Shown piece after piece: positions 50,851 to 62,042 of a DNA stretch of 64,000 nt. The notes under the pieces are model-generated. The model was not told the origin of the DNA. It made no database searches and saw only the letters and a program-made list of their open reading frames with translations. The position numbers were made by a program, and so were the translations under genes. Numbering within the stretch: the first letter of the stretch is position 1; every line of letters starts with the position of its first letter. Source of the stretch: Panaeolus papilionaceus (Eukaryota > Basidiomycota > Agaricomycetes > Agaricales); assembly GCA_015501605.1 (NCBI GenBank), contig JADNRZ010000012.1, positions 372,001 to 436,000 of the forward strand, in the 5' to 3' direction.

Positions 50851-52662
50851 ATGACTTCGCATCTCTCTAGTAGCGCTGTACACGACGTCCTCAGGAATCC
50901 TTCTTTGGCCTCTGAGATTCTAAGCTGTGTCACTCAAGGACCGACCATTTGGGCAGGGGATACCCCTCGCAGGGTCGGCTACAACTTGAAAACGTGCCTA
51001 TCATTAGCCCTGTCACGTAAATGGTTGTTGGAACCTGCGCTGGACGAGCTTTGGTCCAGACTAAACGATCTTCGGTCACTTGTGCAGCTTATACCAGGGC
51101 TACAATATGCAAACGCTAAGATTGTATGTTTTGTCTATAATTATTCATTCCACATTTTGCGAAATTCACAGTCTAATACTCGGATTGATTTTGTTTCCGT
51201 TTAGTTCACTACGGAACCCATATCACGGTCCCATTTAAAAAGGATAGAATATCACGCACGCCGCGTTAAAAATCTTGATATCTGCTTCCTCGATAATCCT
51301 CGGCCTCTCACATGGGCGGAGCCCTCACTTTTCGTTCAGCTTATTTCGCTGCTCCATGGAGAACCCCTACTTCCGTGCCTTTCACATCTTACCATCATCA
51401 GACTCACCTCTCTTAAGCAGGCTTCATTGCTCTCCGTCATTCTTCCCTTACTACCGTGTGGCACTCTCCGTCAGGTGGCTTTGCATCCTTCCTGGGTCGG
51501 GCTCGATGTCAATAATGCATTTGCTCGGAACGCTTTCAGCACTCTCAGCTTCATCGCGGTTCCCCCGGTTTCGCAGTTCTTAAATGCAGTCGCAATCATC
51601 CCTACCCAGGCCCTGGAGGTGTTGGAAATATTACCTCAGATCTCCCCCCACATTATCAAGATTCTGCGGCAATTCCCTAAGTTGAAGAGGTTGTCATTTC
51701 CAGGACCCATGACTGTGTTACAGATTTCTCACTTCCATCATATATGCATTTTGGAGAATCTCCGCTTCCTGAAATTAGGAATGGCACCGACATTATCAAA
51801 ATTTACATGCCCGGATTGCCCACTAGTCCTTCACACCCTTGAAAATCTCTCTCTATCGTCGGAAATCCAACACATTATCCTGCTCTTCTCATCATTCAAA
51901 TTTCCTTCTTTAAAGAATTTCATATGCACTGTTTATCCACCATTTTCAATGGCAAAAAGGGGCCCACATTCAAGCTGGGAGCAATATTGGGATGCTCTCG
52001 GGCATTTACTTGCAAAGGAGCTGCAAAGTCTGGAGGAATTTCACATTGGACAGCGCCTTCACACTCTCACCGCAAGCATTTCATGGCGTTCTTTCACTCC
52101 CATCCACCAACTCAGATCGCTCACAAAACTTTCATTGCTTGGCCAGAGGGTTACCAGAATCACTCATGAAGAATTCATAGAACTAGCTAATTCCATACCA
52201 CAACTCCAAGTCTTGCAGCTCAATATCGATGAGCTATCTCCTACCTTTCTTCAATTTCTCATTGAAGTCAGAACTCGTCTTTTGACACTTGAGAAGCTTG
52301 CCCTTCCCCTTGATTGGCGCCCCGCTTGCCGTGATATGCTCCCTGACCTCTCACTCTATGATTCCAAGCACCCCTTGACCTCCCTAAATGTCCTCACAGT
52401 CCCACCAGAACATGCTCTTGAAATCAAGCAGTGTTTGGCCGAGGATAAATTGGCTCTACAAAAACCGTCCCGGAAATTTGCTGAGTTCCTATACCCACTG
52501 TTCCCGAACGTTACTTTGTCGATCTCGCCCTCAACTGGCATTGCTGGTATAGAAGACTACGTGATGCATCATATGGCTGAGTTAAAAGCTAAGCACGAGC
52601 CTGAAACGGATTCGGATTCAGACGCGTCTGAATATGAAGTCGAATCTACAGGAGAGGAGTAG
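50851..52662 (+). CDS. F-box-like/leucine-rich protein, array copy B
   Basis: Exons 50851-51123 and 51205-52662 sum to 1,731 nt, giving 576 residues. It is very similar to copy A throughout: HDVLRNPSLASEILSCVTQG, LKTCLSLALSRKWLLEPALD, IEYHARRVKNLDICFLDNPR, WAEPSLFVQLISLLHGEPLL, and LSLLGQRVTRITHEEFIELA. The intron falls at the same place in the same phase. It differs from copies A and C by an acidic C-terminal tail (ETDSDSDASEYEVESTGEE), possibly a regulatory or acidic-interaction segment acquired after duplication. The start is chosen at ATG 50851, which gives the same first-exon length (273 nt) as copy A. It is predicted to be an SCF-type adaptor; this rests on the F-box-like N terminus and the leucine-rich body. 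Confidence 0.84.
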
Positions 52663-52974
52663 ATATTTCATAGGCTTATGATAAACTTATGTATAGAACA
52701 CTGGATATCCTAATATATTGTTTTGGGTCCCTACGACTATCTGAGAGAGCTAAAGCGTTGGCTTTTCGATTGAATGCAAACGCAACAATATGACATGCAG
52801 TGCCAACTGACTAAAGCTAGGCTCAGAAATTTAAACACTGCACCATTAGAATAGCTCTGAGAGATGTGCCGCACGAATAATGACGACAATACTTCATAAA
52901 GTACTCAATAAATAACACAGACTCTATCTACGTACATATCATTCGAAAGTGCAGAGTTATGAGGACTTAGACCG

Positions 52975-53490
52975 AAGTAAGGGATGATGCCTTCCACGGC
53001 TTGGCCCTGCGGTAAAGGTTGTCAGGTGTCGTCCTGGGTGCTGAGTGTCAGCTTACGAAGGTTATCGAGAGTCGCAGGTTCCTGAAATGTCGGAATGTCG
53101 GCGAAGTGAGTGGTGTTTGTGCCAAAATCGAGCTCTTGCAGATATGTTGGCATACATAAACTATCAATGTCCTGAAGTGAGACTGGAAGATATAGGCATA
53201 TTGTGTCTATACAAGGGGGGGCTGTTTCAAGGCGCTTGTTCAGGTCTCGAAGAAACATGGAGATGCTCGGTGCTACTGACCGCAGGGGTTGCACCCCTTG
53301 TAAAGCCCAAAGAGTGCCTGAGATCATAGAGTTTCCACCAGATCACATCCAGCGCAGGTGATAAGAATTGCTTGCATGTCAATGCTCTGCTCAGACATGA
53401 TTTTGCGTCTGCCCGTCCCGACGGTGAAGATGCAGAGAAGCAATCAAATATTTCCGTGACAATTGACGGATTTTGAAGAGCTGGATGCAT
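52975..53490 (-). pseudogene. Broken F-box-like gene (relative of the copy at 62043), internally deleted
   Basis: On the strand opposite to the array. The first part reads MHPALQNPSIVTEIFDCFS, then LTCKQFLSPALDVIWWKLYD, matching the N terminus of the gene at 62043 (MHRVLQNPSLLREIFSNIT, LTCRAFSGPALDVLWQDLD). Near 53290-53310 the alignment jumps by about 100 residues and changes frame, resuming as APSISMFLRDLNKRLETAPP and DTICLYLPVSLQDIDSL, equivalent to APTVSMFLRDLSKHF and DTIHLYPPVSPHDIDSL. Then LDNLRKLTLSTQDDT is followed by an in-frame TGA (53022-53024), after which homology continues (VEGIIPYF versus VEGIIPCF). The remaining three-quarters of the leucine-rich region is missing. So there is a deletion, a frame change and a premature stop. 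The sequence from 52663 to 52975 holds nothing else recognisable. Confidence 0.8.
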
Positions 53491-53728
53491 AGTAGCCACA
53501 ATACCTCTGATTTTAACCTATATGAAACCTTAATACGAAGTGTCGCCCAGCTATATTTGAAACGACAGAACGGGCAGAGCTGTTGATGTGGAGGAGCGCG
53601 TCAAGAGGCTACAGGCAATCTCGGTAGGGAAGTGTCTGAACGCGATTTGTCACAGTGTGACCATCAGATTTACATGGGAGTCCCGTGGACATACAGACAG
53701 CTTGTCCTGATTCCACAACATCGATGAC

Positions 53729-55456
53729 ATGATCCCCTGTTTTACCAGCAATGCCGCACATGAAGTCCTCCGTAATCCTTCCTTAGCATCTGAAATTCTG
53801 AGCTTTGTAACTCAGGGACAGGATATAAAACGTCAGCGAGGGTTTGGTCTTCGACAAATCAGCCATAATTTGAAAACTTGTCTGGCGGTAGCGCTATCCT
53901 GCACATGGTTGCTGGAACCTGCATTGGACGAAATTTGGTCGCGTTTGACAGATCTTCTACCCATTGTTATGCTCATACCTGGTCTAGACAATATGTGTGG
54001 TAAAATTGTGTGTATCTTTCGCTGGTGACTGGCATCATCACTGCTTGTTGCTAACGATCTTAATCTTCCATAGTTCACCAGAAAAGCCTTGTCGCAATCT
54101 CAAATTAAACGAATAGAATACCATGCACGCCGTGTGAGGTCTCTTGATATATTACTCCATGACAATCCTCGACCTCTGGCTTGGGCCGAGGCATCGCTTT
54201 TCGTCCAACTTCTGGTTCTGCTTCGCGGAAACGCCCTACTTCCACGTCTCTCGTACCTCTCCATTCAAGGTGCTACATCTCCTGATCAGGCTACTTTGTT
54301 CTCTGCTATGCTTCCTCTACTACCATGCTCCAACCTCCAACACATTCATTTATATCCGACGGATGGTCCCAAAATTTCGCCCCATTTCGTGACCGTAACA
54401 GCTCCTCCCATTTCTCAGTTCTTGCACGCTCTGGCGGATATGCCCAACCAAAGGCTGGAGACGCTGTTTGTAGTGTCTCAAGCCGCTGCCTTTGTTATGG
54501 GTATTCTGAGACAATTTCCCGCGTTAACATTCCTATCGATTTCAGCACCGTTATCGCCACAGTCCATCGATTATTCCATTTTTCGTCATATATCCACTCT
54601 GGAGAACCTCCGCACCCTGAATATAGTATTATGGAATCAAACGACCACTAATGTGGCCGCTAATGACACTAATCATGCTTTGACTTTGCATCCCATCCAA
54701 TACTTGGGCTTGATCTCGGATATCCAAAGCCATATCAGGGTACTCAGAGGATATAAATTTCCTTCCCTTGCGAAAGCCAGGTTCAGCATTGTTGTGCCGT
54801 CAGGTATGCTTATTCCACCTCAAATCTGGCAAGAGTTGTGGGACGAGTTTGTACATCTGCTCTCAGATGGGTTAAAGCCTCTGAAGGTCCTGGGCATCCG
54901 TCACCAAAATTCAAGCGACACTAGCATCCCAACTTTAGGATGGCACACTTTTACTCCCATCCTCCGACTGAAAAATCTTACATGCCTGATTCTGTCCGGC
55001 CTGAGAATCGTGTCGTTTAGCCACTTGGAATGCATCACGTTATGCAACGCCCTCCCCCATCTCGAGTATCTGGAATTGGACATCACTGAGATTACCCCTA
55101 CTCTCCTCCACTTCCTTGTTGAAATCGGAACACGTCTTTTGTGCTTGAAGACACTCTCTATTCCACTCGATTGGCGCACCGTTGGTCCGCATCTACACCC
55201 TGACTCTTCTTCAACCCCCAAGCACCCCTTGTCCTCTATCACCATCATCGGAATTCCTGCAGCCCACGCTACCGAGCTGAGGACCTTATTAGAACAGCGC
55301 AACATCAGCGCTTTTCTGCACGACGAATGCAAGAGGCTCGCGAATTTTTTATTTGCATTGTTCCCGGACGTTGCTTTTTCGATTTCGCCGGCTGTGAATG
55401 TGCCTGGATTGGACAATTTTGTGATGCATGATTTGGCTGAATTGCGATCCAGATGA
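53729..55456 (+). CDS. F-box-like/leucine-rich protein, array copy C
   Basis: Exons 53729-54007 and 54074-55456 sum to 1,662 nt, giving 553 residues. The start is ATG 53729 (MIPCFTSNAAHEVLRNPSL). It has the same blocks as copies A and B: LRNPSLASEILSFVTQGQD, LKTCLAVALSCTWLLEPALD, EIWSRLTDLLPIVMLIPGLD, IEYHARRVRSLDILLHDNPR, and WAEASLFVQLLVLLRGNALL. It has the same intron position and phase, with a GTGTGT donor. Its exon 1 has a small insertion (KRQRGFGLRQISHN), and the rest is more diverged than A is from B, so C is probably the older duplicate. The C terminus ends FVMHDLAELRSR without an acidic tail. Predicted as an SCF substrate receptor by its F-box-like N terminus and leucine-rich body; the target is unknown. 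Confidence 0.83.
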
Positions 55457-56860
55457 GTGCAAGTTTTCAAATGGAGATCTTGATTTTTTGAATTCTCCTC
55501 ATATTGATGCAGATATTGAAGGATGGAAGTAAGTTTTGGTGTGCTTTGTATCTTTGGGTTCATGTAGACGTGAGCTCGCAGTAGATACGCATACTTGTAC
55601 CATACCCAGATGTTATAGGTATAGTGACCATGTTGTAATTTTAATATCTTTCGTCACTTCCTGAAATTGGTCTGTGTAAAGTACACGCTTTCATCGATTG
55701 ACATTAGACAAAATGGATGAATTTTGCGGACATCGTCATGCATTGCATCATTGTCCGGCTGCATCACGACCATAATTTGGGCTACATACACTGGGCGGGA
55801 TAAACAAGAGATTACATTTGATGCGCAGGTAGAGGGACCTCCGCGCTTGCAAGACAACGATGACATCAGTACTATGCCACACCTTATGATTTTGATAATT
55901 ATTTATGGCGCGAATTGTACACGAAATAGGTTGACACGCATCACATATAGGGCGATACTGACCTCGAACCAGAGAATGGACAAAAAAATCGGCTAATCTC
56001 ACATCGAAAGTTTTTTTTCGGAATTGACATGCGCAGCGATAGCAAAGTGACAGCCGATGAGTCAGGAAGCAAGACAAGTTGTGTCTAGAATTTTTGTGTC
56101 GGACAGTTTGTGTGGGTCACTTTTAGATGCGATTTCGAATCCTATGGTCGATATTCCAAGAATTTGAGAAATCGCAAGCCAGGTAAGCTAGTAGTGAGTC
56201 TAGTACGTGCCTAGGAGGAACGTTTCGCCCCAGAAGACCTCTGCTTGGGACCATGCAACTCACAAGTGTCAATTAGGGGCAAAATAACTCCGTGGAAGTA
56301 TTGGTGGACATATGGTTTTGGGATTCGGACTGACGTCGGGATTTGATTACATGTTTGCCGTTCGGCATGCGACAAGGAGGGATTGTTGAAAGGGACATTC
56401 ATGTTAACTTGGATAGGACAAGAAAAGCGTGTTTCGACCGACGAGATGGATGGATTTGTTGTTTTATTTCGAGTGATTTGTTGTTCTGGTTCATGCGAGA
56501 ATAAAAGTTTGGAAGAAACCAAGAACAAAGGGAATGATGGACGGCAAACATATATTTTTAGGGCAAAATATCGGGGTGGTGATACGGTGAAGGTCATGGG
56601 AGGATCCGAGTGTAGTTGGGTCAAAAACTCAACGGAATTGCGGGGATTGCTTTTATCTCAGAGTATTCTCCTAATAAAGTTGAGTTTTGTTATAAAATAT
56701 AAAATATTTGCATAGAAATTGAGAAAACAAGACAAGAGGAATGTCGAGTGAGTTATCCAAAAAAGGAAATGGCTGTGCTCTTAATTCGTCGGCTCCTTCC
56801 ATTCAATAATTGTATTGTAATGAATCAACCACCAAACTTTTTTTCCTTCCTCATTCCACC
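55457..56860. other. Intergenic region, no gene recognised
   Basis: About 1.4 kb between the F-box-like array and the zinc-finger gene. Short open frames on both strands (for example 56211-56624 minus and 56383-56715 plus) overlap each other and have no recognisable domain. The end (56820-56860) is C/T-rich leader of the zinc-finger gene. Confidence 0.5.
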
Positions 56861-59800
56861 ATGTCCGCATCTGTCCTACCCTCAACAACTGCCTCAACGT
56901 CGTCGACAATGACCACCACCACTGGATCACCATCATTGGATGTACGTTCTCATCGTTATCACACGATGAGCACGCTATAACTCACTGACTGCTTCCTGCT
57001 AGCAATCCGATGCAGTTACCAGTCTGCTTTCACTCGGCTTTGCTGCCGCAGCACTCCCTCTAGCAGCGCCAGTCCAACCACCCTCATCCAGTCTGCCACA
57101 ATCTACTGGTGGTCGTCATCATCGCCGTCTTTCATCCATTGGAAAGACGAGACGACGTCTGAGCGATGCGAAAGAGGCATCTACTCGTCCTTTGTGGGTC
57201 ATCTCTTCACTTTTCCCCCTCTTTCAAATTTCCCATCCATGAATGTTTTTTCCATTCTTTCTGTCCTATCGTCCAAAAAGTCCATTCTTAATCACGAGAA
57301 GCCTTGATAATGCTTCGGGCGGTGCGAAGGGAGAATGTGGAAGGATGACCGCCCAGTCCATAACTCGCTTTCTAATTTTTGTTTCCCCGTTTACATTTTT
57401 AATTTTCAATTATGAATCACAAAATCACAAATCAACTTTTTGAAATGTTACTAATACTATCATCTACAGACTAGCTGCCCCCACATCAGGCTCTGTCCCA
57501 TCAACACTCTCACCAGCCTCCCTATCTCTTGCAGGCCTTACTCTCTCAACGTCCCCGGCTTCCTCCACCCTCGCTTCTGGAACACACAAACCTCTTGCTC
57601 CCAGGCCATCAGCCCTCTCTCCTTCGATCTCTGCTTCTGCTGGTATTGCTGTCCCAGGCTCCATTAATCTCGCCTCAGGGGTCCAGATCATTTCAGGTTC
57701 AGCCCCAAACGCTGTCCCAGTCCAGTTGTCAACTTCAACTTCTGGCAGTTCGGATGATACTGCGTCTCCTTCAAATGCTGCAGTTACATCAGGCCCGATA
57801 ACTATTGGTGTCAATGGCAAGTCCAAGAAACGTGGTATCGAATATAAATGCGAAAGTTGTGGAAAGGTGGGTACTCTTCGCTTCCTGTCATTTTCAATTT
57901 TGTCTTGTTGCGACCTTGCCTGCACTTCGTCTGGTGGCTTCTCAATTGTTACGTTGCTGCACAAGCTAGTGTCGAGTTTTATTTTTCTTTTTGGACTACG
58001 ACGTCGAGTAAAGGACCCTGATGTCTTGGACCCAACTCGCATCTTAGTCGAAGCGCTTAGCCTCACATGGGCAGCCATGCGCTGACCCTTATCTTGCTCT
58101 TCCTGACGCCCGCGCTGCCTTTTAATTGTGTAGCAACGTTCTTTTATCTCGCGTGGCATCACGCAACCTTGAGAAGCAGGGGATCATCCAATTGCCTATC
58201 GCTGTGCTGCTTTTACTATTTTCTTGCTTCCACTTTTTTCTCTTCTTCATGATGACGTTAAAAGGCTGGTCTGGATGGACACGCCGGGGGGACCAGCGAA
58301 TTCATTTCCCAAAATACTGCTGACCCCGGTAGCTATGCGGCTTCCACTGTCCATTTTTACCTGCCTCAGGCTTATTTTCCTTTTTATCACTTGCTCCTAC
58401 CAGAGGATGCTTTTTGGCCTCCTCAACTGCCCTTGGGCTTCCCAGGTTCATTTTTAAATCAGGATGGGATAATCTGGGGTTGACGTGTCCTCCCACGGAG
58501 CTTGGGAATTTTTGGAATTTAAGCTTTGGAACATGACCCTGGTGTCGCTGAAGAACACATCCACTGTTTTTCCTTTTCGCATTTGTGGTGTTTTCGTCAT
58601 TTGTTGGGACTTGGATTGGGGAGCCGGATCTTCTCTGGCTTTCTGTCATCGGTGTTTCACTTGACTTGTGCCATGTTTGACAGGCCCATTCATTTTTTCC
58701 ATTCTGTGTTTGGGCGGCCGACCTCTTTCTGGCTGAGGTTATATTGCCCTGCGACCTGCATATTTTTCCATCATTCTTGATGTTGCATAGTGTTCTGGGG
58801 TTCATCTTTTCATCTTTATAAGCCTCGGAGCTACCAACTTCTTGAAATACGATCAACTAAACTTTTCGTCTTCTGGTCAACAGATCTATCGCCACCCAAA
58901 TTGTCTAAACAAGCACCGTTGGGAACACACGCAACAATGGCGAGAAGCATCCAAATTTATGCAGTCTAAACACTCCCAAGTCCAGATTCTCGAGGCCGCT
59001 ACCATTTTGTCCTATAGGAAGCGGGACATCAACGAGTTGCTCCCAGACGACAAGACCGAGTGGCCTTCATTCCTTTCTGGTGGATCTTTGCCCAAAACTG
59101 ACGCTCCTAAACTCAATGACGAAGAGAGCAAGGTCCAAGCACGCGGGCAGCCCCAGTCTATGCCCCTGGGCTACGGATACAGCCGACGTGCGACCTCTGC
59201 CAGTTATACTGCTGCACCTAACCAGATGCCCGTCCGTAAAGTCGAAGCCGTCCCTATTGCCCTCTCTGTGTCGCGGAATTCCAACTCTTCTGTTTCTGCG
59301 TCTGCACCTGGCCCTAGGTTGCGTGAATTTGCGATTCCGACTACTGCTGCGTCAGCTGGACCTGGCGGTGTCGTCGTCGTCCCCCATGGTCTCGCACCGA
59401 CTCATGTGAAGGATGAAGTCGAGGACGTTGATGTCGATGTTGACGACGAAGACCAGGACGAACAACGTCGCCGTGGTGCCGACGACGACGATATTGATAT
59501 CGATATCGATGTTGAGGAAGAGCGGGCAGAGGAAGGTGTCAAGGAGAGGACGTACGATGTTATGTCCCTCCATATTGATGGCGTGGCCCACAGAACCCAC
59601 GTCCGATCCAGCTCTATGAGAAGCTCGAGTTCACCCAGGAACCCAGGTCTCACTGGGAGCGCCAGTGCCTCTAGTGGTGATGACGAAGACGAGGACGTCG
59701 AGCTCGAGCTCGAAGGACCCGCTGTCCCCGCTCGGGACTACAAGAAGCGGGACGTGCCCGGATACGGCTCTGCACCCAGCGCATATGGGTACAGCACCTA

Positions 59801-60191
59801 CGGCTACCCCTACCCTCACGCCTCTTCATATGTTTCTGCAGGATACGCTTATGCTGGCTATCCCGCATCGAGTGGAGCACCTGCAGCAGCGACTGGGTAT
59901 GGAATCGGATCATATGGGTCGACTTCTGGACCTGGGTACTCGCCTTCGTCGTATCATGCCCGCTCGGGGTCCTATAGTGCCACGTTTGGGGGAGCCTGGG
60001 GTTCGGTGCGTGAGGAAGAGGAGGACGAAGAGGAGGATGTGAATGGACGTGTTTCGGCTGTGAGAGGCCGGGGACGGTATGCGAGTCGTGAGGATGATGA
60101 TATGGATGTGAGCAGCAAGGTGAGGGCGACGGAGAGTGGGAGTAGGTGGGATGGGATGGAGATGGATGTTGATAATATGGATATGGATTAA
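56861..60191 (+). CDS. Single C2H2 zinc finger protein with long introns
   Basis: Probable DNA- or RNA-binding regulator in the nucleus. Exons 56861-56941, 57003-57193, 57470-57866 and 58884-60191 sum to 1,977 nt, giving 658 residues. The N-terminal 200 residues are Ser/Thr/Ala-rich. The finger reads YKCESCGKIYRHPNCLNKH followed by RWEH, a perfect C-x2-C-x12-H-x3-H with basic residues before it (KSKKRG). It is followed by QWREASKFMQSKHSQVQILE, a helical extension seen in basidiomycete relatives. The finger is split after GK by intron 3. Later regions are a strong acidic tract (DVDVDVDDEDQDE, about 415), a Tyr/Gly/Ser-rich tract (YGYSTYGYPYPHASSY, about 535), and an acidic C terminus ending DNMDMD. 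Introns are 61, 276 and 1,017 nt, far longer than elsewhere in the window. The finger spacing supports the join exactly. Confidence 0.85.
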
Positions 60192-62042
60192 GCCTGGGTG
60201 GGGCGTAATGCGCCACCTGGTTGGTTGGATTGGATTTCTGGGACGAAAGGAAAGGAAAATTTTTGGCGGACAATATTCCCGTTCCGTTGTTTTTGATTTG
60301 ATTTGATTTTTTTGTTGTTGTTTTGTTGTGCTTTTTTTTTGTTGTATGCATGGTAGGATAGGAAGGTGGTTTACACCATGGACTTGGTTTTTTTTCGTGT
60401 TGTATTTGCATGTATATTTTTGTTGTCCATTTTTTGTGTTTTTGATTACCCTCATTCTTTTTTTCATTCCTTCCCCTGTCTATTTTACCTTCGCCTTTGA
60501 CGACATTCGATGTATATCTCTTTTTTTTTCGTTTTATCTTTTTGCATCTTTCTCATTTTTGGCTTCGCCTTGTCTCGTCTCGTTCTCTCTCTCTTTTTCC
60601 TCTCTTGTATACATATCCACAACGCACAGTCGCACACACACACGGTTTCATTCTCATGACTATCACGACCACACACGCTTTTCGTCTTATTCTCATTCTC
60701 ATTCCATTCCCGTACCTGTTATCATTTCAAGTTCTCGGTTTCTGTCCCCCTTCTTGAGCATACTTTTAACACCAATTTTTATTGTTCAATGTATATCAGT
60801 TCTTTCCGACAATTTCAAGATTTTTTTTTACTTTCACCGTCTATTTATAATTCAACTGCACTGCAGTGCACCGCTTTGTCGTCCTTGTAGCTGTTTTCTA
60901 CACAGATAAGCAGTTTAAATCTTCCTTTTTTTCAAATTTGAATCGTTGTTTATTCGATTGTGTTTTTCTTTGCCTTCCCCTCCCTCTTTCCCCTCCGAGT
61001 CCCCTTTTTTGGTCAAACCCGTTGATAATTTTAATCTTTCAACTGTGCTGTATTTCTTATCTGATTGTAATATACTACTTCATCGAAAAATGTTGCTTCT
61101 TTGACTGGTGGTGGATGTGGGAGGTGCTGCTTGCTTTTGCTCGTTAAACATGGTAACAGAAACCGTTCGAGCGGTCCCAAAGTGTCGCAGAGAAAGCTCA
61201 AAAAGGCCGCAGGCGATCGCGTGAGGAACGATTGCCGTTTTTGGTGTTCCTACTATGTTGCGCAGCTTCAAGAATGAGCTCGATAGCATTGCACCTATCC
61301 TACGCGTCATCTTGAAGCATATGACCACTTTGACAGCCTCGAATGCCTCACTATTCCACACATGAAAGCAGACCCCACAATACCATTTGATGCACATAAA
61401 TTTATTGATGCTGTACAATTTATTGATACACTTTTCCCGTCCTGTGACTTGAATGATGAATAACCTTTTTGTGTCATTAGCACGAGGTGTTTCATTAGAC
61501 GACGATGCAAACCTTTCTATATATATCTGCATTGAAAACCTCCAGGAGGCAAACCAATGAATGATACATATATTTTCCGGGTTGTGATCCCAAATACTGT
61601 GTACGTACTTGTAGCAATGGTGACAATCGAATCCCGTTATCGATTGATCGCCGAATATGCTGCGGCATGAGTGTCCCTTCGTGACGAATCTTTTGTGGCT
61701 GGAACTCAGGTGGGTACTTTATCGTTTCTTGTTCTGTATCATTAGCGTTAACTAGTAGGTCTATATGTCCATTGCTCTGGCTGCCCATAGGTATCGAATG
61801 TATAGGCTCGAACCTCTGAATTTATCATAAGATCTGGTAGGGCTTGGTAGGGCCATTCCGTATCTACCGCGTTGTTCTGTGTCAAATAAGCTCGTATTTG
61901 TTATCAACGAGCCATGTTTCCACCCGATTTGACCCTTTTTGTGTTTCACTTGCTCATATATAATAGCACACACACCAATCGGTTTGAAAATTTTTATCAC
62001 TTCGCTTTCGTCCCTCTTCTCAATCATCTCATTTTTAGCCCC
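60192..62042. other. Intergenic region with long T/C-rich tract
   Basis: 60.2-61.1 kb is dominated by T and C on the plus strand, and the open frames there (60328-60909, 60866-61147) reflect that bias. A minus-strand open frame at 61080-61532 contains a protein-like stretch (IGAMLSSSFLKLRNIVGTPK, then FELSLRHFGTARTVSVTMF) with no recognised family. 61.9-62.04 kb is the promoter/leader of the next gene. Confidence 0.45.

Noticed and set aside
50595..50933. Minus-strand 112-codon open frame between copies A and B
   Set aside because: It overlaps the first exon of copy B in antisense and is absent as an intact frame at the equivalent place before copy A.
57464..58162. Minus-strand open frame of 232 codons over the zinc-finger gene
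   Set aside because: It is antisense to exon 3 and the start of intron 3; exon 3 has strong sense-strand support and the antisense protein shows no domain.
60328..61147. Open frames rich in Phe, Ser and Leu downstream of the zinc-finger gene
   Set aside because: They follow from a long T/C-rich tract; no motifs and no splice-compatible partners.
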